The notes below the pieces were generated by a model, which saw only the letters and a program-made list of their open reading frames with translations, ran no database searches and was not told the DNA's origin. Source: Ricinus communis (taxonomy: Eukaryota; Streptophyta; Magnoliopsida; Malpighiales; Euphorbiaceae). Taken from it: a stretch of DNA of 64,000 nucleotides. This document shows positions 50,301-62,300 of this stretch, one piece after another (positions within the stretch are counted from its first letter, which is position 1; every line of letters starts with the position of its first letter). Made by a program: the position numbers and the translations under genes. The stretch is taken from the NCBI RefSeq assembly GCF_019578655.1, contig NC_063260.1, forward strand, positions 19,402,723 to 19,466,722, written 5' to 3'.

Positions 50301-53195
50301 CATCACGACTTACCCCAGGTGATCGGCACTAGGAATGGGTAGGCTTAAGGCCACCGAAACCCGTAGTAAGCCCTGACACTCAACGATTTAAACAAATCTC
50401 ATCTCAAATTAATATTATTAAAACCACAAATTATCTTAAATGCTACACTCTACAAAATTACTTCCGGTCTACCGGAAAAACTAGGCGAGACCCAAGCTCG
50501 GAAAATTTACAACCGATACATCTACTAATTACTACTCATGGAGAATCTAAGATTTACCAATTTACATACCAAATCAAATACATCACCCGATGATGAAGGA
50601 GTCACACGAATAAGAGTCATGGAGAACTAACAAATACGAATCCGAAAAAAAATATAAATGGAGACCGGGCCTCGAGAGTGAGTTAAAATCAAATAATCTA
50701 GGGACTATTGCTTCTTCTCGGAAAACATAGATTATTCAAATCAGATATCAAACCATACTATAATCATACCCTACTATTTCCTTCACATAAAATATTAATC
50801 ATTCGAATCAATATATCAACCATGCACGTAAATGCAATCCATATAATAATCAATACCATAATAAATGAAATAAATAAAAATATATTTTTTACTTTTACGG
50901 GACGAGTGGCTCGGTAGAACCCTAAACCCCAATTTCTAGTAGCCTTTCGGCCTCTTAATCCAACAGTCCGGCGCCCAGAGAGCAAGCTCGATCAGGTCCT
51001 TACCTCCACCGAACACTTGAATTCCAAATAAGCCGGCCAGAGAGCATCGCTCGATCGGGGACCTTAACTCCTAGTAATCAATCGAACTCGGCCCAGAGCA
51101 ATGCTCGATCGTATGCATAAATCCATAATAATCTTATATCCATGATCATTAATGGCAAGACGCGGTCCTCGATGTAACCCATCAAAGCGGCATGTTCTAC
51201 AAGCCACATTTCCCAATTCGCAATCATCACATATAATAAATATCATTATCTGATGAACTCATCCAACACATATAGAAATAAAGATTAAAGATTTAAGATA
51301 AAACAACGTGCAATTTGTGAGGGGAAAAATAATAACGTTTGTCTTATTATAACATACTAATAATAATATTTATATTATTTCAAATATTAATAATCAAGTG
51401 AAATCATTTATCTTGCGATACTAATAATCATATTAAGCACAAATTCTAAATAGCATATTAAAATCAGACTAGCAATAGCGCAAAGATTAAATGACTTTAA
51501 CTCACAGGATTGGGCAACCTCCTAGCTCTGCTCCGGTGCCTCGGTTGGAGCAAGCCGAACAGACAAATCATCTAATCACGGAAAACAATTTATCAAAACG
51601 CTGAAACAATCGATCATTAATCCTAGGTCTAGACTCCTAGGACTGACTGTCTAAGAATCTCGACTCGGGAGAATTCTACCGAAAATCCGGCAGAACCTCC
51701 CCTACAACACGAACATTACCCCCCGTAAAAACGGGTCCAGGACCTGCCAGAAGGACACTTCCAATATCCAACAACTTAAACAACGGGAGTCGGGTCCCCA
51801 AACTTCACTATTTCCTGACTCCGCCACACAGCACAAAATACAAGGCAGGCAAACTGACAGACAATTATTTTTGACTCACAAAAATCATCAAATACTCAAT
51901 ATAAACCATTAGACACAATTAAACCAAGAATTTCTAAAATTAACGGGCCAGAGAAAATTACCGAGACGCTCGATCGCTCGGTCGACTCGCCTCCGGCCGC
52001 CGGAGTCCGATCGACGATCAGGACACACCATCGGACTCACAACGATGCGCTGACGACGATCCCCGCTTTCGATTTTCCGATCTGACACCCGATCATCCGG
52101 AGAGATTTGCGGACGATCTCGACCGTCGATTCGCAAACGAAGCCCGATCGCCACGAAATCAGTGCCATCGCGAAGCTTGAGCTGAGGAGAGTGGATACGC
52201 CCTCCGATCGTCCATCCTCCGGCCGGATCTCACGGAAAAGCCCAAAACGTGGCTGCCTCCACTTCGCCAAACTCTCTCCTCCCGGCCACTAAACCGACGC
52301 CGCCAAAAGGAAGCTCTCCAAGGGAGTTGATCACCACCGAGATCGGCCGAACGACGCTCGGCCGCCACACGCCGCGCGATTCACGCCGCTTCACCGACGC
52401 CAAGAAGCCGGCCGCCTACCGACGACGCAAAGACCCTCCTTCTTCTCGCGCGACGCCCATTTTTTTTTTTCTCTCTTCCTCTCTTCTTCCCCGATTTCTT
52501 TCCCTTCAATATCGACATTTGACCCCTGAACTTTTCCTTATTACAATTTGGTCCCTCAACTTTCTTAATTACTTACAATTTCATCCTGCAGAATTCCAAT
52601 TTGACCCCCAAACTTCTTTTTAGCCTTTCAATTAAGCCCCTAACTATTTAATTTGGGCCAAATCCGAATTATTGAAAATACACAATTACAAAAATACCCC
52701 TGACCGACATATTTATTTACGAAAATACCAAACTCACAAATTTCCATTAAAACCCCATAAAAATAAAATTATACTTTTAATCCTTATTCCAAAATAATCC
52801 TCCAATTAAATCCTACACACAATTAAATTAAATAATCAATTTCCAACTTAAAATTTAATACTACTAATCAATTATAATACCAATTCTCCCAAAATTCTTT
52901 TATAAAAACATCCTTTATAATTTCTTCCAAACTTTTCCAATATATAATTTTACTTATATAAATATGCATTTGGGAAAATTTTGAATAACCAAAATATAAT
53001 CATTTCTCAAATAATTTACTTGAATAATTTCTTAAAATTTCAAACTAATTGGGTATAGAAAATAACTCATTTATTTGATTAATATTAAATTTTTCATTAA
53101 ATCATTTCAAATTAAACCCAATAAAAATAAAGCTAAAATTAACTTAAATAAAAAAACTCATTATTAAATATATAAAAAAAATTCCGGGTGTTACA
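50301..53195 (-). mobile_element. Solo LTR (-), innermost insertion
   Basis: It starts CATCACGACTTACCCC (a degraded TGTCACGACCCC) and ends CCGGGTGTTACA. It is inserted in the 'ttacaatttctaccataat' segment of the surrounding LTR. The right flank is TCTAC; the left flank reads TTTCT(C), so the TSD is imperfect. The copy has many one- to four-base indels relative to the others (for example in the first 100 bp and at 50930-51120), unusual for the most recent insertion. Confidence 0.82.
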
Positions 53196-53372
53196 TCTAC
53201 CATAATTTTTCCAATATATAATTTTATTTATATATATATATACATTTGGGAAAATTTTGAATAACCAAATAAAAATATAATTTATTCCTCAAATAATTTA
53301 TTTAATTAACTCCTTAAAAAAAATCAAACTAATTGGATATGGAAAATAACTCATTTATTTGATTAATATTAA
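53196..53372 (-). mobile_element. LTR remainder (-) between nested LTR and internal region
   Basis: It carries on from 50300 (TCTACCATAATTTTTCC...) and, after GAATAACCAAA, matches the outer LTR. It lacks about the last 110-120 bp of an LTR, including GGGTRTTACA, and joins directly to the internal region at TTAATATTAAA/ACCCCTTAAG. The left LTR of this element is therefore damaged at its PPT-proximal end. Confidence 0.7.
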
Positions 53373-53479
53373 AACCCCTTAAGAAAAATTCATCCTCGAA
53401 TTTTAAAAGAATAAGGGGCTCACACAAAGACTGAAACTAATTCAAAACCTCTCATCTCCAAATTTCGACTTTCCTGAAC

Positions 53480-53790
53480 TTTCCTACAGAAATAAATTCA
53501 ACCACAAGACCCATCGACAGAACCCTTAAGCAAAACTGGCGAACGTGAGAATCCGTGATCCTGACTTACTGCTCCTTGAAAACCAAATCTTCACTTACTT
53601 CCACAAACCGAGGGTCCAACACGAGCAAATGATCGAAAATACACTTCCTCAACTTAGACCTACAAACAACTGGATTGACCTCAGAGAACATTTTTTAGCT
53701 GCAAGTCTAACTTGCTTGCCACCTTACCAACCTGCCGACAAATCCAAAGGTCCCCATAACTTTCCTTCCTTACCAAACCGCATAACTTCT
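53480..53790 (-). pseudogene. Eroded chromovirus pol C-terminus, second copy
   Basis: Read on the - strand: MRFGK (near 53785), a degraded stretch with GPLDLSAG, VSEDLVFKEQ (near 53590) and a further run with VRITDSHVRQF and VVEF, interrupted by stops. The same landmarks in the same order occur at 38340-38690. Shared decay in two copies implies that the pol remnant was already broken when the family spread, or that both copies decayed in parallel. Confidence 0.45.
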
Positions 53791-54983
53791 AGCATAAAAA
53801 ACGCCTTAGGAATACATACTCTCCAATACAAAACTCCACGTGCTCCCACTTGGGTTCGCACAACCTCTCTGCTTCTTGAAAGCTGTCTTCAGTTGCTCGT
53901 GAGAAAAGAATCTCCTTTAAAAAAATCTAAACTAACTCTAGTCCTGCCAAAAATCCACTCGCCAACTTCCTTCCTAATGACGTGTCCCTTGCACGTACAG
54001 AAAAAATCCTTAACATCCACATCACATCATTTCACTTCATATCATCCATCTGGTTGCCATAACCGACACAAAACCATAACATTCTGACACAAATTTCCTT
54101 TTGAAATTGAATCGAGAAGTCTTCTCTATAATCTAACATAGGGCCTACTACGCCACAGACTCATTCTCACAGCAACTCAGCTTGTCATCCAGAGAATCAT
54201 AAGCTAACACCATTTACTTGAAAGATTTACTTATTTATTTACTTTATAATCATCACTAAGAAAAATACTTTATAAAATCATAAAATCTTTAATCGTTCCT
54301 TTATATAAAATTTTTACAATATCGCACACTAGGGTGATGATGCCCCCTATCACCAAGGGTTGCAATGCACGATGTATGATGCATGTCCAAAAAATGAAAT
54401 TGTGCATGCCTACAGTGAAATGCCATAATGAATTCTTTCGGGACTGGGCGCAACATTGTATTTTAAAAACTCTTGTTCTACTTAGAAAAATATATATAGT
54501 GTTCGCTTAAGTTTCTCTAGATTCCGAGCGTCCGAAAAATATTCCTACTAAGCTTCTTACAACCACAAAACACAACCAAAAATGCTCTCACCTCTGCTCG
54601 ATTTTCCACGCACTAACTTCAGCGCTACTCATTAAGGCGATGCCTGATGCGATGACGAGGCAGTTCATGACACGACTATAACCACGCTCTGCACTAATAC
54701 TGACTGCGATGCCCACCATCGAAACAACAATCGAAGCATCCAAGGGCCCGACTGCACTAATCACTTGAAGAAAACGGCACGAGTCTACCACGCTTCAGAT
54801 CTTCCCATCGCTACAAAGCTCATTCTCAGCACAGCATCAAGGACAAGCTTACAAGAAAAGAATGACAAACTCTCTAACAGTGAAAGCTGAGACACTGGAA
54901 TCAATGAAAACAATAAGACATACTTGATCCTAGCTCCGCAGTACCAAGAATCTTAGCCTAGGCTGAAGGAAATCTAAACCTAA

Positions 54984-54995
54984 GCTCTGATACCA
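54984..54995 (-). other. Primer binding site of the large-LTR family
   Basis: GCTCTGATACCA on the + strand is TGGTATCAGAGC on the - strand, complementary to initiator tRNA-Met, four bases inside the LTR boundary (TGACA-AAGT-TGG). It identifies 55000-57907 as the 5' LTR of a - oriented element. Confidence 0.9.
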
Positions 54996-54999
54996 ACTT

Positions 55000-57907
55000 T
55001 GTCACGACCCCATCTGTGGGCCCGTGACCGGCACTAGGGAATGGGTAGGCGTAAGGCCACCGAATCCCGTAGTAAGTCTGACACTCACCGACTTAAATAA
55101 ATCTCATCTCATTTAATGTTATTAATGCCATAATTTATCGGAACCATTAAATTTTACACAATTAATTCAGTCTACCAGAAGAATTTGGCGAGACCCGAAA
55201 CTCAGAAAGTTTACAACTGATACATCTACTATTACTACTAAGGAGAATCTAAGGTTTTAAAATTTAACATACCAAATCAAATACACCACCCGATGATGAA
55301 GAAGTCGGGTTACTGAATAAGAGTAAATTGAGACTGTCAGTCTCGAGAGTGAGTTAAAATCAATAATCTTATGACTATTGCAATCTTCACAAGAAATAAT
55401 AATTATTACAATCAGTGTAACAAACCATGTACATCAAATACGAATCATATTATAATCATACCATAATTTTAAAAATAAAATAGATTTTTATATTTGCAGG
55501 ACGAGTGGCTCAGTAGAACCCTAACCCCAATTACTAGTAGCCTTTCGGCTCTCTTAATCCAACAGGTCTGGCGCCCAGAGAGCAAGCTCGATCAGGGTCC
55601 TTACCTCCAGCCTGAACACTTAATTCCAACTAAGCCGGCACCCAGAGAGCGTTGCTCGATCATGGACCTTAACTCTGGCAATCAACTGAACTCAGCCTAG
55701 AGAGCAATGCTCGATCAGAGCAAACAAATCCATAATAACCTTGTTACTTGTCTTTGATCATTACCGGTGTGCACGCGGTCCTGATGCAACCCATCAAGTG
55801 GCATGTTCTACTAAAGCCTCGTCCCAAATCACATTCAACAAATATAATAATAATCATAGTCTAGCAAAATTATTAAACACATATCGAAATAAAGAATTAG
55901 AATTTCGAGGAACCAACATGCAATTTATATGGAAAAATAATAACAACAATTGTGTGAATATAACATTTAACTATCAAAATAGCGATATAATATTACTAGT
56001 AACAATATTAAAATTAATCTCGGTAAATAATAATTAAATGAAATTATTTATATTGAGATACTAATAATCATATTAAATATGAATTTTAAGATAGCATATC
56101 AAATTAGGTTTGGCAATAGTGTAGAGATTATGTGACTTTAACTCACAGATCTAACGCGTTCCGTAGTCCGCTCCTACGCCTCGGGTGAAGCTAGCGGGAA
56201 GGCTAAATTATCTAGTAACAAAAGATATGCAATTAATAGACATTCGTAGATTTTTCCTAAACTTAGACCCTAGAGTAGACTGCCTAAAATTAAATTAGAC
56301 TCGAGAAATCTGCCGGAAATTCGGCAGAACCTCCCCTAATTTATGGATATTTACCCCCCGTAAAACGGGTCCAGGACCTGCCAGGAAAACACTAAAAATA
56401 TCCAATAATTCAAAACAACGGGAGTCAGGTCCCCAGACTTCACTATTTTCCCGACTCCGCCACACAGCACAAAATACAAGGGCAGGCAAACCGACAGACA
56501 ATTATTTTTGACTCACAAATATCATCTAATACTCAACACAATCAATAAGCATAAATTACATCAAAGAATTTCAAAATTAACGGGCGAGAGAAAATTACTG
56601 AGACGCTTGATCGCTCGGTCGACTCGCTTCCAACCGCTGGAGTCCGATCGACGATCCGAACTCACCATCAAACTCAAAACGACGCACTGATGGCGATCCC
56701 TGCTTCTAATTTTCCGATCCGACCCCCGATCATCCGGAGAGATTTACGAACGATCTCAACCGTTGATTCGCAAACGAAGCCCGATCGCCACAAAACTGGT
56801 GCCATTGCGAAGCTTGAGCTGAGGAGAGTCGGGATACGTCCTCCGATCATCCATCCTCCGTCGGATCTCTCCGAAAAAGCTGAAAAATGCGGCTGCCACC
56901 TACTTCGCTGGAACTCCCTCCTCCGGCCACCAAAACCGACGCTGCCACCGCCAAAAGCTAGCTCTCTCCAAGGGGAGCCGATCGCCACCGAGATCAGTAG
57001 AAAAGGTCGTCGAAAAAGGCCGGAACGACCTCTAGGAGCCGCCGCCCTTCGCGCCATTTCGCCCTTCACGCCCCCGGCGGTGGCCACCCACACCTGCAGC
57101 GCCCGCCTCCTTCTTCTTCTTCCGCTTCCTCTCTCTCTCCCCGATATCTCTCTTCTCTTCCTTTCTTTTCTTTCTTCTCCATATCAACATTAGGCCCCTG
57201 AACGTTTTTCCTCTTACCATTTGGTCCCTCAACTTTTTAAATTACGACAATTTTACCATGCAGAATTTCCAAATAACCCCTAAACTTTCCGTTAGCCTTT
57301 CAATTAAGCCCTAACAATTTAATTTGGGCCAAATTAGAATTATTGAAAATACTTAATTACATATATACCCCTGACCGACATATTTATTTACAAAAATACC
57401 AAACATACAAATTTTCATTAAACCCCCATAATAATAAAATTATACTTTTAATCCTCATCCCAAAATAAATTTTCAATTTAGTCCTAACACACAATTAAAT
57501 TAAATAATCAATTTGCTAAATATTTTTCCAATTAAATTTAACACCATTAACTAATTAAAATATCATTTTCCCCTAATAATTCTTTTATAAAAACATCCTT
57601 TACAAACTCTTCCATAATTTTCCCAATATATAGTTTTATTTATATATACTATATATACATTTGGGAAAAATTTGAATGACCAAAAATATAATTTATTCCT
57701 CAAATAATTTGCTTAATTAACTCCTTAAAAATCAAACTAATTGGGTATAGAAATAACTCCTTTATTTGTCTAATATTAAATTTTCAAAATTGCCTTAAAT
57801 TATTCCGATTAAACCGAATAAAAATATAATTAAATTAATCTAAATAAAACTCATTTATTAATCATTATTAATATTATCTTTATTAAAGAAAAATTCCGGG
57901 TATTACA
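55000..57907 (-). mobile_element. 5' LTR (-) of the element spanning 47157-57907
   Basis: It starts TGTCACGACCCC (its 3' end) and ends GGGTATTACA (its 5' end), 2,908 bp. It contains the hairpin GAGACTG-T-CAGTCTC at 55330-55344, the GC-rich block (56590-57110), a tcttcttcttccgc stretch and the AT-rich end. A PBS adjoins its 3' end. The outer flank (GAGGGGTTG) is satellite; with the other outer end truncated, the TSD cannot be checked. Confidence 0.9.
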
Positions 57908-58668
57908 GAGGGGTTGTTTTCTCATACTCACAAATATACCGAAATTAAGGAGTTATTTTTCCCGATTGATAAATATTCCTGTAATATACCCCTTCTGTAA
58001 AGGCTATTTTCTCATACTCGCAATTACACTACATTTACGATGTCGTTTTGTCATATTAAATTATTAGCACTATTATGAGATTGTTTTCTCAAATTCATAA
58101 ATATACACGTTTTAATGAGTTATTTTCTTATATGGACAAATATACCCCTTGTACGAGGTTGTTTTCTCATATTATAAGATTAACCATTAAAGGGGTTATT
58201 TTCTTATACTCACAAATACACCAAACTTACTGGGTTATTTTTTTCGATTGATAAATATCCCCACATTATGGGGTTATTTTCTCATATTAAAAAATTTACC
58301 CTTCTACAAGGTTGTTTTCTCACACTCGCAATTACACTACTTTTACGGAGTTGTTTTCTCAAATTCATAAATATACACGTTTTACGATATTATTTTCTTA
58401 TATTGATAAATATACCACTTTTACGGGTCGTTTTCTCATATTAAATTATTAGCACTATTATGGGGTTGTTTTCTCAAATTCATAAATATATACGTTCTAC
58501 AGAATTATTTTCTTATATCGATAAATATACCACTCTTACGGGGTTGTTTTGTCATATTATAAAATTAACTCATTTAAGGGGTTGTTTTCTCATACTCACA
58601 AATATACCACAATTACAGAGTTATTTCCTCAGATTCATAAATATCCTCATATTACGAGGATGTTTTCA
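57908..58668 (+). repeat. 39-bp satellite array, block 6
   Basis: About 19 monomers between the retroelement and a 646-bp foreign insert. The monomer order includes CTCACAAATATACC, TTGATAAATATTCC, CGCAATTACACTAC and AAATTATTAGCAC (58061 and 58443, 382 bp apart). It ends inside a monomer (CATATTACGAGGATGTTTTCA) at the insert. Confidence 0.92.
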
Positions 58669-59314
58669 AACAATAACTATCTTCGTTTTACCTTTGTGTT
58701 GTCTTCAAATGCACTTAAACTAATATTCTCTTTTTTTAATGTTCTGATGTTGTCTCTCCTTTAAAGAACAGAAATAACATTTATATAGGCCTTAGATTTA
58801 GTTATAAATGGTCAAAATTCGTCTCCCAATAGAAAGGCACCATTCAAAGTGAAAAGATACCATACTGTGCAGGGGCAGAAACGTCAAGGGCATTTTCGGC
58901 CCTTAAGATGACAGAATTTGAAAATCCTCAAAACATAAAAGTTGTAGCCCCGTCTCTTAGCTTTCCAACGCCATCATACTCTTCACTACTAGTGACATGC
59001 GTAATTAGTAGTAACAGCAGCAAATCTTCACCACTAGTGACATGCGTAACTAGTAGTGACAAGCTCCAAGTCACACTCTTTAACCTTGATGCATTGCTGG
59101 CTCCCCTTTTGATAATTTCACACTTTCAAAACCTAGAATACACAACAAAAAATGTATAAACACTAAAGATAATAAGAAAACACAAATAAACACTTAGAAT
59201 CATATAAATTCCTAACTATAAATAAAAATATATGAAAACTAAGAAAAATTATAAACTTATGAAACTAATAACACATGAAAATGTTCTAAATACCTATGTG
59301 AAACATAATATATC
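58669..59314. other. Unidentified 646-bp insert in satellite
   Basis: Non-satellite sequence with mixed composition: a T-rich left edge, a balanced core with GTTGTAGCCCCGTCTCTTAG and CTTTCCAACGCC, and an A-rich right edge. Phrases like the core's are, from memory, common in plant non-coding repeats, so a transposon fragment is likely. It interrupts one monomer on the left (TGTTTTCA) and resumes in ATAAATATACACG on the right. No LTR ends, TIR or TSD were found. A short open frame at 58908-59159 has no recognisable domain. A 45-bp tandem duplication lies inside. Confidence 0.6.
58979..59068. repeat. Two-copy 45-bp tandem repeat with ACTAGT inverted ends
   Basis: Each copy reads CTTCAC(T/C)ACTAGTGACAT, then GCGTAA, then a TTAGTAGT or CTAGTAGT end. 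The second copy contains ACTAGT on both sides of the GACATGCGTA core, so a small hairpin can form. The copies differ at about 8-10 positions, mostly in their last third. Confidence 0.7.
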
Positions 59315-62300
59315 AATAAATATACACGTTTTACGGAGTTATTTTCTTATGTGGACAAATATACCCTCTTACGGGATTGTTTTCTCATATTATAAAATTA
59401 GCCCATTTAAGGTGTTGTTTTCTCATACTAAAAAATATACCACAATTACGGGGTTATTTCCGGAGATTCATAAATATCCCCGTATTACAGGGTTGTTTAC
59501 ACATAGTAAAAAATTTACCACTTCTACAAGGCTATTTTCTCAGACTCTCAATTACACAACTTTTACGGGGTTGTTTTCTCAGATTCATAAATATATACAT
59601 TTTATGGGGTTATTTTTTAATATTGATAAATACACCACTTCTACGAGTCGTTTTCTAATATTAAATTATTAGCATTATTATGGGGTTGTTTTTTCAAATT
59701 AATAAATATATACGTTTGACGATGTTATTTTCTTATATCGACAAATATACTCCTTTTATGGGTTTGTTTTCTTATATTATAAAATTAACCCATTTAAGGG
59801 GTTGTTTACTCATAGTCACAAATATACCACAATTACGGGGTTATTTCCGCAGATTCATAAATATCCCCATAGTTTTTAGATATTAAAAAATTTATCCCTT
59901 TTACGATACTGTTTTCTCATATTAAAAAATTTATCCGTTCTATGAGGCTATTTTCTTAGACTCGCAATTACACTATTTTTACGGGGTTGTTTTCTCATAT
60001 TCATAAATATACATACTTTACGGAGTTATTTTCTTATTTTGATAAATATACCACTTTTATGGGGTCATTTCTCACACTAAATTATAAGCACTATTATGGT
60101 GTTATTTTCTCAAATTTATAAATATACACGTTTTACGATATGATTTTCTTATATTGACAAATGTACCTCTTTTACGGTGTTGTTTTCTCATATTATAAAA
60201 TTAACCCATTTAAGGGTTGTTTTCTTATACTCACAAATATTGCCAAAATTATGGGGTTATTTTCTCCGACTCATAAATATCCCCATATTACGGGGTCGTT
60301 TTCTAATATTTATAATTATACCCTTCTTACGGGGTTGTTTTCTCATATTAAAAATTTACCCCTTCTACGAGGCTGTTTTCTTAGACTCGCAATTACAATA
60401 CTTTTGCGGGTTTATTTACTCAAATTCATAAATATATACATTTTACGAGGTTATTTTCTTATATTGACAAATATACCACTTTTACAGGGTTGTTTTCTCA
60501 TATTATAAAATTAACTCATTTAAGGAGTTGTTTTCTCATACTCACAAATACCGAAATTAAGGAGTTATTTTCCCGATTGATAAATATCCCTCGTAATACG
60601 GGGTTATTCTTTCATATTAAAAAATTTACCCTTTCTGCAAGGCTGTTTTCTCAAACTCACAATTACACTACTTTTACAGGATTGCTTTCTCATATTCATA
60701 AATATACACGTTTTACGGGTTTATTTTCTTATATTGATAAATATACCACTTTTATGATGTCATTTTCTCATACTAAATTACTAGCGCAATTATGGTATTG
60801 TTTTCTCAAATTCATAAATATACACGTTTTATGGTTTTATTTTCTTATGGTATTGTTTTCTCATATTCATAAATATACACGGGATTATTTTCTCATATTA
60901 TAAAATTAGCCCATTTAAGGGTTGTTTTCTCATACTCACAAATATACCAAAATTACGGGGTTATTTTCTCCGATTGATAAATATCCTCGTATTATGGGAT
61001 TGTTTTAAAAAATTTACTACTTCTACGAGGCTGTTTTCTCATACTCTCAATTACACAACTTTACGAGGTTGTTTTCTCATATTCATAAATATACACATTT
61101 TACAGGGTTATTCTTTTATATTGATAAATACACCACTCCTACCAGGTCGTTTTCTCATATTATATTATTAGCACTATTATGGGGTTGTTTTCTCAAATTA
61201 ATAAATATACACCTTTGGCGGGGTTATTTTCTTATATCGACAAATATACTCCTTTTATGGGTTATTTTATGATATTATAAAATTAACCCATTTAAGGGGT
61301 TGTTTACTCATACTCACAAATATACCACAATTACGGGGTTATTTCCATAGATTCATAAATATCACCGTATTACGGGATTGTTTTCATATATTAAAAAATT
61401 TACCCCTTCTACGAGTCTATTTTCTCATATTAAAAAATTTGCTCGTTCTACGATGTAGTTTTCTTAGACTTGCAATTATATTACTTTTACGGGGTTATTT
61501 TCTCATATTCATAAATATACACGCTTTACGGAGTTATTTTCTTATTTTGATAAATATGCCATTTTTATGGGGTTATATTCTCGTACTAAATTATTAGCAC
61601 TATTATGGTTTTGTTTTCTGAAATTTATAAATATACACGTTTTACAGAGTTATTTTCTTATATTGACAAATATACCTCTTTTACGGTGTTGTTTTCTCAT
61701 ATTATAAAATTAACACATTTAAGGGGTTGTTTTCTCATACTCACAAATATACCAAAATTACGGGATTATTTTCTCCGACTGATAAAAATCCCCGTATTAG
61801 GATGTTATTTTCTAATATTTATAAATATGCCTCTCTTACGCGGTTGTTTTCTCATATTAAAAAATTTACCCCTTCTACGAGGCTGTTTTATTAGACTCGC
61901 AATTACACTACTTTTGCGGGATTGTTTTCTCAAATTCATAAATATACACATTTTAAGGGGTTATTTTCTTACATTCATAAATATACAACTTTTACGGGAT
62001 TATTTTCTCATATTATAAAATTAACCTATTTAATGGGTTATTTTCTCATACTCACAAATTATACCAAAATTACGGGATTATTTTCCCCGATTAATAAATA
62101 GTCCCACTTTACAAGTTTGTTTTCTCATATTAAAAAATTTACCCCTTGTACGAGGCTGTTTTCTCAGACTCGTAATTACACTACTTTATGGGACTATTTT
62201 ATGAGATTCATAAATATACACGTTTTACGAGGTTATTTTCTTATATTGATAAATATAACACTTTTACGGGTTCATTTTCTCATACTAAATTATTAGCACT

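Larger units (their letters stand above)
53373..54999 (-). mobile_element. Internal region of a large-LTR element (-), ~1.6 kb, no gag-pol core
   Basis: It is bounded on the right by the 5' LTR with a PBS and on the left by the PPT side (CCCCTTAAG is the complement of CTTAAGGGG). Its length of about 1,627 bp is far below the 4.5-5 kb of a coding gypsy internal region. Homology to 37426-38786 (+) covers most of it. A 180-codon open frame on the + strand (53545-54087) runs antisense to the element and is not preserved in the other copy. The only sense coding trace is the eroded pol tail near 53480-53790. Confidence 0.8.

Noticed and set aside
53545..54087. 180-codon + strand open frame in the retroelement internal region
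   Set aside because: It runs antisense to the element (PBS and PPT place the element on the - strand), has no recognisable domain, and the homologous region at about 38000-38560 has no matching frame.
54588..54791. 67-codon hydrophobic frame on the element's sense strand in the internal region
   Set aside because: It starts at an arbitrary ATG. The homologous + copy near 37426-37560 is broken and shows no conserved peptide.
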